Shown: piece by piece, positions 1 to 5,890 of the stretch
Position numbering within the stretch: the stretch's first letter is position 1
Layout: every line of letters starts with the position of its first letter
NCBI GenBank assembly: GCA_947371775.1
Contig: CANBQX010000057.1
Coordinates: forward strand, 1-11,000
Length of the DNA: 11,000 nucleotides
Origin: Comamonadaceae bacterium
Lineage (GTDB): Bacteria > Pseudomonadota > Gammaproteobacteria > Burkholderiales > Burkholderiaceae_C
Direction: 5' to 3'
The notes under the pieces: model-generated
The model's database searches: none
The model's input: the letters and a program-made list of their open reading frames with translations, nothing else
What the model was told of the DNA's origin: nothing
Position numbers and translations under genes: made by a program

Positions 1-528
1 CGCTACGCCCCGCACTGGGACTGGGCCACCCTGAGCGCCAATGCCCATCTGCCCTTGACCGAGACCTTGTTACAGACCTGGCAAGGGCGCTGGGTCAGTG
101 CAGGACTTAGCAAAAACACCGCTCTGCCCTGGTCTGAGACGCTGATCGCGCAGGCCCCGGCAGGCGACTGGGACTGGGACGCGCTCGGCGCCAACCCGGC
201 GCTGCCCTGGTCCGAGGACTTGATCGCCCGCTACGCCGACCACTGGGACTGGGACAGCCTGAGCTGGAACCCTGGCGTGGTGTGGACTGTGGCGCTGCTA
301 GACCAGTTCAGCAGCGAATGGGACTGGGCGGGTCTGAGCAGCAGCGCGAACCTCCCCTGGAGTGAGGACTTGCTTGCACGCCCGGATTGGCTCTGGGACT
401 GGGAACGGCTCAGCGCCAACCCCCACCTGCCTTGGGGCAGCGCCTGGATTCAAACCCACAGCCAGCGCTGGAACTGGGCCACCCTGAGCACCCAAAAAGC
501 CCTGCCCTGGAGCGCGGATCTGTACCGC
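1..528 (+). repeat. Tandem 75-bp coding repeats (25-residue W-D-W units)
   Basis: About seven in-frame 75-base units, separated by one extra codon after the second, encode the W-D-W / L-S-x-N / L-P-W-S pattern. Most copies keep a tgggactggg core, for example around 16, 168, 244, 319 and 394. The copies have diverged at the DNA level but keep the Trp residues, which points to selection on the protein rather than recent duplication. Confidence 0.75.
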
Positions 529-648
529 GCCTTCGCTCAGCACTGGTTTGCGCCCCTGGTGGCAGAGCACCAGCATTTCGACGTGGCACGTCTGTCAGAG
601 GCCGAAGTCCACGGGCTGCTTGCGGCCCTGCCACCGCCTGCACCCTAG
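1..648 (+). CDS. W-D-W repeat protein, C-terminal part (5' end outside window)
   Basis: The frame is open from base 1 to a TAG at 646-648, giving 215 visible residues without a start. Most of it is about seven tandem units of 25 residues, each with the pattern x5-W-D-W-x2-L-S-x-N-x2-L-P-W-S-x-D-L-I/L. Units begin near bases 1, 76, 154, 229, 304, 379 and 454. A degenerate non-repeat tail of about 40 residues ends in a Pro-rich LPPPAP. No signal peptide, membrane segment or catalytic motif is visible in this part. I do not recognise a named family; similar Trp-rich WDW/LSxNP repeats occur, as I recall, in giant-virus and scattered bacterial hypothetical proteins. Function unknown. It lies upstream of the sigma54 promoter at 667, so it probably belongs to a different transcription unit from the flagellar genes. 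Confidence 0.8.
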   Translation, partial: RYAPHWDWATLSANAHLPLTETLLQTWQGRWVSAGLSKNTALPWSETLIAQAPAGDWDWDALGANPALPWSEDLIARYADHWDWDSLSWNPGVVWTVALLDQFSSEWDWAGLSSSANLPWSEDLLARPDWLWDWERLSANPHLPWGSAWIQTHSQRWNWATLSTQKALPWSADLYRAFAQHWFAPLVAEHQHFDVARLSEAEVHGLLAALPPPAP

Positions 649-666
649 GCACTGACAAAAGAAATT

Positions 667-681
667 TGGCACGTACTTTGC
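667..681 (+). promoter_or_regulatory. Sigma54 (RpoN) promoter
   Basis: TGGCACGTACTTTGC matches the -24/-12 consensus, with GG and GC separated by exactly 10 bases. It sits in an AT-richer gap between two genes. A start of transcription about 12 bases past the GC would fall near 693, leaving a leader of about 70 bases before the ATG at 766. It would serve the His-rich ORF and the Sel1-repeat gene. No activator-binding site could be identified. Confidence 0.85.
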
Positions 682-765
682 GTGAACTGAAAATAACGCG
701 AAAATCGTCAAAAAACAGACCCTCGCATTTCGCGCCCGCCGCACCGACCCGCACCAGGACTTGCC

Positions 766-981
766 ATGAATGACGTGAAGCACCGCCCCAGTGGCGCCCA
801 GCACCTTGAGGCAGCTGCCCACGGCGCGCGAGCGCTCAGCGCGGCCTTGGCGTCGCACACCACGCCCATCATCTCGCAGCAGGCCCATGTGCCCCACGGT
901 CAAAAACTCTACGCGGTGGAACACCAGGCCCACCCGGTGCAGCACCATGCTTTGGCCTCACTGCAAGAACCGCAGCAGTGA
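766..981 (+). CDS. Small histidine-rich protein (71 aa), unknown function
   Basis: ATG at 766 is preceded by an AGGA Shine-Dalgarno (756-759) with a 6-base spacer, and the codons favour G/C at third positions like the neighbouring genes, so this looks coding. Ten of 71 residues are His, including an HH pair near the end, and there is no Cys. This could indicate metal binding, but no defined motif is seen. There is no signal peptide or membrane segment. It is the first gene after the sigma54 promoter at 667. Its TGA (979-981) is in the same frame as the Sel1 gene that starts 9 bases later, so it may be a separate coupled cistron or the N-terminal part of one longer protein interrupted by a stop. 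The overlapping frame 791-994 has non-coding-like composition (rich in Arg/Thr/Pro/Ser). Confidence 0.6.
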   Translation: MNDVKHRPSGAQHLEAAAHGARALSAALASHTTPIISQQAHVPHGQKLYAVEHQAHPVQHHALASLQEPQQ

Positions 982-990
982 GTTGGTGCT

Positions 991-3597
991 TTGAATAATC
1001 TGCTGTCCGACGCGGACGCCGCCTACCGCCGCGGCGACTATGCCAATGCGCTGCGCATCTCGCGGCCGCTGGCCTCCTTGGACTATGCCGCAGCCCAAAA
1101 CAACCTGGGCTTTATGTACGCCAATGGCCAAGGCGTCGCACAAGACTATGCCGAAGCCCTGAAGTGGTACCGCCTGGCCGCCGCCCAGGACTATGCCGCG
1201 GCCCAATACAACCTGGGCTTTATGTATGCCAATGGCCAGGGTGTGCCCCAGGACTATGCCCAGGCCCTGCACTGGTACCAGCTGGCCGCCGCCCAGGGCT
1301 TGCCCGATGTGCAAACCAACCTGGCGTTTATGTATGCCAACGGCCAGGGCGTGACGCAGGACCAGGCGCAAGCCGCGCAGTGGTTCGAGCGTGCCGCGGT
1401 GCAAGGGCACGCCACGGCCCAATTCAACCTGGCCTGCATGTATTCCAGCGGCGAAGGTGTCGCCCAGGACAGCACCCAGGCGCGCAAATGGTTTGAATCC
1501 GCAGCCGCCCAAGGCCACACCTACGCGCAGTTCAACCTCGGCCTCTTGTTGGCCAACCCCAAGAACACCGAGCACGATGCGGTGCTGGCACGCAAGTGGT
1601 ACCAGCTCGCCGCTGACCAGGGCGACGCCCCGGCGCAGTACAACCTGGGCCTCATGCTCTCGCTGGGCCACGGCGGCAGCCCAGACGACGAGGGGGCTCT
1701 GCATTACTTCGGGCTCGCGGCAGACCAAGGCCACGCCGACGCGCATTACAACCTGGGGGTTTGGCACGGTGAAAGCCACGGGGCCGAGCCCGACTACGAG
1801 CGCGCCCTGGTGCACTACCGCTCTGCGGCAGCGCTGGGCCATGCCCAAGCCCAATTCAACCTGGGCACCCTGACCGCCAATGGTTTTGGCGTGGCCCAAG
1901 ACTATGCCGAAGCCCTGCAGTGGTACCAAATGGCCGCCGACCGGGGTCTGGCTGTGGCCCAGTTCCAGCTGGGCGCCATGTACAGCGCAGGCCAAGGTGT
2001 GGCGCAAAACCTGGCCCAGGCACGCCAATGGTTTCACCATGCAGCCGACCAGGGCGATGCGCGCGCACAGTGCAACCTGGGCGTGATGTACCACGGTGGT
2101 TTGGGCGTGAGCGTGGACTACACCCTGGCGCGCCAGTGGTACCAGCTCGCGGCCGACCAGGGTGACGCATTGGCCCAATACAACCTGGCCCTGATGCACA
2201 TGCAAGGCCAGGGCGCAGCCATGGATCTGGAGCGTGCGCAGCAGCTGCTGGTCAGCGCCGCCGAACAAGGCAACGCCTTGGCGCAGTTCAACGCCGCCAT
2301 GGCGCAGGCCTGGGGTGCACCGCAGGCGGTAGATACCGCCCAGTCGCTGGCCTGGCTGCACAGTGCGGCTGAGCTGGGCGTGAGCGACGCCTTGTTCAAT
2401 CTGGGCTGCATGCAAGACCCGCTGGCCACGCCGCAAACCACCCCGCGCCTGGCCTTTGTGGCGGACGAGCCGCCCGAAGTGCGCGACGCCGCCCTGCACT
2501 ACTACCAAGCCAGCGCCGACCTGGGCAATGCCTGGGCACAGCACAACCTGGCTGTCTTGTATGCGCTGGGCACCGGCGTCGAGCAAGACCTGCCTGCCGC
2601 CTTGGCCTTGTACCTGCAGGCGGCCCAACAGGGTGACGCCTTGGCCCAGTACGCAGCCGGCATGCTTTTGCACGCGGGTGGCGAGGTGCCGCCCGATGAA
2701 ATGGGTGCCTTGCGCTGGCTGCAAAAGGCCGCAGAGCAAGACCACCCCGCCGCGCTCTACCAGTTGCGGCTCTTGCAGGCCCAGGGCCTGCAAACCACGC
2801 CCGACCACGGCCGACAGCTGCAGGTTTACCAGCAAGCCGCTGACCAGGGTGACCCCAGCGCCGCCTACAACCTGGGCCTGCTGCATGCCCAAGGCTTGGG
2901 CACGCCCCGCGACCTGACGCTCGCAGCCCAGTGCTTTGCCCGTGCCGCCAAGGGCCAGATCAGCGCGGCCCACAACAATCTGGGCGTGCTGCTGGCGCAA
3001 GCCGCCACTGCGGCTCCGGACTCTGAAGGCGCGGGCCAAGCCCTGATGCACTTGCAAACAGCGGCCGACGAGGATGACGCCTTGGCGCACTACAACCTGG
3101 GCCAAATACAACTCCAAGGCCTGCTCCTGCCCCGGGATGTGCAGCAAGCCAAAGTGAGCTTTGGGCGCGCCGGTGCCCTGGGTTACGCACCGGCCTTGGT
3201 GCAACTGGCCCATCTGCTCGATCAAGGCGAAGGCAACCCGAACGACGCCACCCAAGCGCTGACACTGCTGCAGCAAGCCAGTGCGCAAGGCGATGCGCGG
3301 GCCTGGTACCAGCTGGGCCGCAAGTACTTTGTGGGCGACGGCGTCACGCTCGACCTGACACAAGCCCTGCACTGCTACCTTCAAGCCGCCGAACTCGGCG
3401 ACAGCGCAGCGCAGTTCAGCGTGGGCTCGATGTACGCCAATGGCCAGGGCACTGCGCAAAACTACCCGCTGGCCTTGCGTTGGTACCAAGCTGCAGCGGG
3501 GCAAGCACCCGCACCTGGCTTGGCCCCGCCGACGGGCGCATCAGCGCGGCTGCAGGCCGACACCGAAGCTCCAGAAGACATGCGCAAGGCGGCCTGA
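991..3597 (+). CDS. Large Sel1-repeat (SLR/TPR-like) protein, about 22 repeats
   Basis: The 868-residue product is almost wholly Sel1-like repeats (usual unit about 36 residues) of the type A-x-A-Q-x-N-L-G-x-M-Y-A-N-G-Q-G-V-x-Q-D, then A-L-x-W-Y-x-x-A-A. I count about 22 units. The middle and C-terminal ones are more degenerate, and a longer insertion lies near residues 485-500. The last 30 or so residues are a Pro/Ala-rich tail. Sel1 repeats form alpha-solenoid scaffolds for protein-protein contact; no enzyme motif is visible. The start is TTG at 991, since the upstream in-frame codon at 979 is a stop and the next ATG (1114) would lose the first repeat; only a weak GTGAG precedes it. There is no signal peptide, unlike Vibrio MotX, the Sel1-repeat motility protein. 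It follows the His-rich ORF under the sigma54 promoter and precedes flgP, which suggests a flagellar or polar scaffold role by inference only. Confidence 0.88.
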   Translation: MNNLLSDADAAYRRGDYANALRISRPLASLDYAAAQNNLGFMYANGQGVAQDYAEALKWYRLAAAQDYAAAQYNLGFMYANGQGVPQDYAQALHWYQLAAAQGLPDVQTNLAFMYANGQGVTQDQAQAAQWFERAAVQGHATAQFNLACMYSSGEGVAQDSTQARKWFESAAAQGHTYAQFNLGLLLANPKNTEHDAVLARKWYQLAADQGDAPAQYNLGLMLSLGHGGSPDDEGALHYFGLAADQGHADAHYNLGVWHGESHGAEPDYERALVHYRSAAALGHAQAQFNLGTLTANGFGVAQDYAEALQWYQMAADRGLAVAQFQLGAMYSAGQGVAQNLAQARQWFHHAADQGDARAQCNLGVMYHGGLGVSVDYTLARQWYQLAADQGDALAQYNLALMHMQGQGAAMDLERAQQLLVSAAEQGNALAQFNAAMAQAWGAPQAVDTAQSLAWLHSAAELGVSDALFNLGCMQDPLATPQTTPRLAFVADEPPEVRDAALHYYQASADLGNAWAQHNLAVLYALGTGVEQDLPAALALYLQAAQQGDALAQYAAGMLLHAGGEVPPDEMGALRWLQKAAEQDHPAALYQLRLLQAQGLQTTPDHGRQLQVYQQAADQGDPSAAYNLGLLHAQGLGTPRDLTLAAQCFARAAKGQISAAHNNLGVLLAQAATAAPDSEGAGQALMHLQTAADEDDALAHYNLGQIQLQGLLLPRDVQQAKVSFGRAGALGYAPALVQLAHLLDQGEGNPNDATQALTLLQQASAQGDARAWYQLGRKYFVGDGVTLDLTQALHCYLQAAELGDSAAQFSVGSMYANGQGTAQNYPLALRWYQAAAGQAPAPGLAPPTGASARLQADTEAPEDMRKAA
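1081..1296 (+). repeat. Two near-identical 108-bp direct repeats in the Sel1 gene
   Basis: Bases 1081-1188 and 1189-1296 are adjacent 36-codon units that begin gactatgccgc and agree over most positions, including the segment encoding NLGFMYANGQGV. They are much closer to each other than to later units, suggesting a fairly recent in-frame duplication. Confidence 0.75.
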
Positions 3598-3614
3598 AGG
3601 CGCAAAAACCGCGC

Positions 3615-3641
3615 TCAAGCTTTGGGCGGTGGTGCCGATAC
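3615..3641 (+). promoter_or_regulatory. Sigma28 (FliA) promoter ahead of flgP
   Basis: TCAAGCTT, an 11-base spacer (3623-3633), then GCCGATAC match the flagellar sigma28 consensus TAAAGTTT-N11-GCCGATAA with the correct spacing. It starts 18 bases after the Sel1 stop codon and ends 29 bases before the flgP ATG. The transcription start would lie near 3646-3649. This would make flgP and the genes behind it late-class flagellar genes, expressed after FlgM export. Confidence 0.82.
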
Positions 3642-3658
3642 AGAGGGAGACACCCTCT
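3642..3658 (+). other. Inverted repeat between flgP promoter and RBS
   Basis: AGAGGG (3642-3647) and CCCTCT (3653-3658) are a perfect 6-base inverted repeat around a 5-base loop, directly before the AAGGA ribosome site. It overlaps the predicted transcription start, so only part of it may be transcribed. It could be an operator or chance. Confidence 0.35.
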
Positions 3659-3663
3659 AAGGA
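3659..3663 (+). promoter_or_regulatory. Ribosome binding site of flgP
   Basis: AAGGA lies 7 bases before ATG 3671. It fixes the start of flgP there rather than at the upstream in-frame ATG 3440, which lies inside the Sel1 gene and before the sigma28 promoter. Confidence 0.85.
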
Positions 3664-3670
3664 CCCTGCC

Positions 3671-4192
3671 ATGAACCGCCTGCTTCCTATCAAACTGGCC
3701 ACTGCCCTGGCCGTCGCGTCGCTGTGCGCATGCCAATCGCTGCCCATGGCTTTTGGCCAGACCAGCGCACCCGCTGCCGCCACGCCCAGCAATGCATCGC
3801 CCAATGTGGAAATTCCCATCGCCAGTCTGCCTCTGGTAGAAAAGCGTGAATCATTGACGGCAACGGGATATGCCGTGATCAGCGTGCAAAACCACCGTAT
3901 TCCGGCGCAGCAACGCCTGCTGGCCATTCGTGCCGCCAAACTCGACGCCTACCGCTCACTCACCGAGCAGGTCTATGGCCTGCGCATGGACGCCACTGCC
4001 ACGGTGGCCGACATGGTGGTGCAAAACGACACCTTCCGCAGCCGGGTCGAAGGTGTCATTTATGGCGCCACCTTGGTCAGCATCACGCCTTCGGGCGATG
4101 ACACCTATGAAACAACCCTGTCTTTGGACAAGTCCACGGTACAGGACCTGCGCATGCTGTACCTGGGCCAGCTGGTCGCGAAAAACAAATAA
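3671..4192 (+). CDS. flgP: Flagellar outer-membrane lipoprotein FlgP (LPP20 family)
   Basis: 173 residues. The N-terminus is a lipoprotein signal (basic start, hydrophobic stretch, lipobox L-C-A-C with lipidated Cys at residue 21, Gln at +2, fitting outer-membrane sorting). After a Ala/Pro/Ser-rich linker, residues 55-165 match the LPP20/FlgP domain, with the conserved R-A-A-K-L-D-A-Y-R-S-L segment and the following EQVYG. In Vibrio, FlgP is needed for the outer-membrane-associated flagellar ring, and in Campylobacter it forms the basal disk. The start is set by the AAGGA site and by the sigma28 promoter. The flgT-like gene begins 6 bases after the stop, so the two are probably co-translated. 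Identification is by motif; the family role is established, its exact role here is inferred. Confidence 0.88.
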   Translation: MNRLLPIKLATALAVASLCACQSLPMAFGQTSAPAAATPSNASPNVEIPIASLPLVEKRESLTATGYAVISVQNHRIPAQQRLLAIRAAKLDAYRSLTEQVYGLRMDATATVADMVVQNDTFRSRVEGVIYGATLVSITPSGDDTYETTLSLDKSTVQDLRMLYLGQLVAKNK

Positions 4193-4198
4193 GTCCCC

Positions 4199-5374
4199 AT
4201 GATGCGTATTCGCCCCTCTGCGCTTCGGCATGCCGCTGCGGCCACCGCTCTCTTGGTGGCTGCTGGCGCGCTGTGGGCCGAAGGCTTGTCTGCAGAGGAC
4301 AAGCTTGCCGCCATCCGCAAAGGTTTGGTGCAAGCCGCACTGGAAGGCCCGACGCAGGTTTCGGCGACGCAATGGATTGACGGCAATGGCGCATTGCAGG
4401 AACTCAGCGCATTTCGCTCGGGCATGAAAGTTCGCGGCGTGCGCGTGCTGGCCTATGGCACCGACGCCCAAGGCGAACCCACTGCCAAGTTGCAGTGGGA
4501 AAACACCGAGGGTGCTGAGGGCAAGGCCTCTGCCAGTGGAAAAACCACGCCCGCATGCAAGCCCGTGGCCAAGAGTCGCTTGCAGCATGTGATGGGCTGG
4601 AGCTGGGCCACGCTCACCCCCCTGGACGCTGACAGTGCGCCCGTGGTGGACGCGCTGCAGGCGGCCGTACTGGCACAGCTGCAGCAAGCCGGTGCGCAAG
4701 ACGCGCAATGGCGGCTGGTTGAGCGCCCGCAGCAAGACGGCCGCTCCAGCTATGAGCAGGCCTTGCTTGGATCGAGCAAGGATGAGCTGCCCTGGAACCT
4801 CAAATTTGAGCTTTTCGCCTTGGGCTCCAAAGTGCCTGCCGATCCAATGCCACGCCTCGGACGGGGCGATGGCGCTACCGCTGAAATACCTCCCCCTCCA
4901 GTTCCTGGGCTCGCAGTGCAGCTTCGTATGACGCTCACAGCGCGCAAGCAGTTGCAACCCACTTTGCAAAGCACCGCCGAGCTCGCGCTGCGAACCAGTG
5001 ACGACAACTGGGGCGCTGCCAACCTGAATGCAGCGGCGCGAGACCAAGTCGCGCAGCAAATCAAGGTGTGGAGCCAAGCACTGCAACAGCGATTGGCTTG
5101 CGTGCCTGTGATTGCCGACGTGACCCAGGCCACAGGCGCCCAGTTGCGCGTCAACGCGGGCAGCGCCGCGGGTGTGCGGGTCGGCGACGAATGGGTGCTC
5201 GCGCACGACCAGTCAGGCGTGCAAGGCGCACTCAATCCCGGTGCCGCTGGGCAAACGGTGCTGGCGCGCGTGCAATCCGTGGGCCCCTACCATGCACAGC
5301 TCAAAACCGTCGCAGGCAATGGACAAAGCGTGCAAACCAGCTGGAGCGCTTGGTCTGCAGAGGCCACGCGTTAA
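4199..5374 (+). CDS. flgT: Flagellar assembly protein T-like (FlgT, H-ring)
   Basis: 391 residues, close to Vibrio FlgT in length. A Sec signal peptide (hydrophobic about residues 11-25, likely cleavage after Ala27 in LWA|EG) sends it to the periplasm. Residues about 30-80 resemble the FlgT N-terminal domain (AIRKGLVQAALEGP, then a D-G-N-G turn). The last 90 residues resemble the SH3-like FlgT C-terminal domain, with the V-N-A-G-S-A-A-G-V-R-V-G-D-E core. The two Cys (residues 120 and 301) could form a disulfide. In Vibrio, FlgT builds the H ring around the LP ring and recruits the MotX/MotY T ring. Two ATGs are adjacent (4199, 4202); no good Shine-Dalgarno is seen, so translation is likely coupled to flgP, 6 bases upstream. 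The middle region is less conserved, so the call rests on the ends and on the context. Confidence 0.75.
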   Translation: MMRIRPSALRHAAAATALLVAAGALWAEGLSAEDKLAAIRKGLVQAALEGPTQVSATQWIDGNGALQELSAFRSGMKVRGVRVLAYGTDAQGEPTAKLQWENTEGAEGKASASGKTTPACKPVAKSRLQHVMGWSWATLTPLDADSAPVVDALQAAVLAQLQQAGAQDAQWRLVERPQQDGRSSYEQALLGSSKDELPWNLKFELFALGSKVPADPMPRLGRGDGATAEIPPPPVPGLAVQLRMTLTARKQLQPTLQSTAELALRTSDDNWGAANLNAAARDQVAQQIKVWSQALQQRLACVPVIADVTQATGAQLRVNAGSAAGVRVGDEWVLAHDQSGVQGALNPGAAGQTVLARVQSVGPYHAQLKTVAGNGQSVQTSWSAWSAEATR

Positions 5375-5413
5375 CGCCGACAGCCCCCACCCCGATAGAC
5401 CAGGAAGTCCACC

Positions 5414-5890
5414 ATGCCCGCATCCCGCCACCAGACTCCGCCTGTCACCTTGCGCGCCATGGTGGTTCAGGGTCTCAGTGGCCTTTTGATGGTGGGCGCC
5501 GGCTGGTGGTGCCTGCCGGGCACCGGCCACGCGTCGCCCAGCACAGTGTCCGCCGAAGCAGAAAGCACCCTGCCCACGATCGCAGCGCCCCGCAGTTACC
5601 AACCCAAGCCCAAAGAAACGCTGGACCAGGTGATTGAGCACACCCTGAGCGGCAGCCCCCTCAAAATCGACCTGCTGCGCCAGGCCTTTGTGGCCCAAAA
5701 CCCGCAGGCATTTATGCCGGGCAAAGTGCCCAAGCTGCGCAAAGGCGTGACGCTCACGGTGCCCGACCACGACGCGCTGCTGCGTCTGCATTTGGGCGCG
5801 CGTGCAGCGCCCGTGGCGGATCCTTTGCAGCCCGTACGAAGCACTCCCTCCACGGCCGACGAGCGCAAGCGCTGGGTTCAATTCCCGTGA
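5414..5890 (+). CDS. FimV/LysM-like exported protein
   Basis: 158 residues with an AGGAAG ribosome site (5402-5407) 6 bases before ATG. Residues 13-40 are a signal peptide or membrane anchor ending GTGHA|SP. Residues 60-120 (ETLDQVIEHTLSGSPL, then AFVAQNPQAF and LRKGVTLTVP) look like the N-terminal domain of FimV/HubP-type proteins: start of a LysM-like G-D-T-L unit, then Q-x-x-A-x-x-x-x-N-P-x-A-F, then L-x-x-G-x-x-L-x-V-P. FimV/HubP proteins organise the cell pole and bind peptidoglycan, but they are far longer; here only the small domain is present. The stop overlaps the GTG of the next gene by 4 bases (GTGA), so it is in the flgP operon. A periplasmic peptidoglycan anchor for the flagellar base is plausible but inferred. 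Confidence 0.68.
   Translation: MPASRHQTPPVTLRAMVVQGLSGLLMVGAGWWCLPGTGHASPSTVSAEAESTLPTIAAPRSYQPKPKETLDQVIEHTLSGSPLKIDLLRQAFVAQNPQAFMPGKVPKLRKGVTLTVPDHDALLRLHLGARAAPVADPLQPVRSTPSTADERKRWVQFP

Noticed and set aside
791..994. 67-residue ORF overlapping the His-rich ORF
   Set aside because: Arg/Thr/Pro/Ser-rich out-of-frame composition and no ribosome site; the frame starting at 766 has normal codon use and AGGA.
1762..1776. Sigma54-like TGGCACGGTGAAAGC inside the Sel1 gene
   Set aside because: GG and GC are 10 apart but the -12 half is AAGC, not TTGC, and it lies inside a repeat-coding region with no gene start behind it.
958..3504. 848-residue open frame on the minus strand across the Sel1 gene
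   Set aside because: It is an antisense shadow: repeated GC-rich Sel1 codons keep the opposite frame free of stops. The plus strand gives clear Sel1 repeats; the minus product shows no family pattern.
3440..3670. Upstream ATG for a longer flgP
   Set aside because: It would start inside the Sel1 gene and before the sigma28 promoter, and would bury the lipoprotein signal in the middle of the protein.
4671..4685. Sigma54-like TGGCACAGCTGCAGC inside flgT
   Set aside because: The -12 half is CAGC rather than TTGC and no gene begins downstream within a useful distance.
3956..5206. 416-residue minus-strand open frame over flgP and flgT
   Set aside because: Shadow of two well-supported genes with signal peptides and family domains; no ribosome site or promoter of its own.
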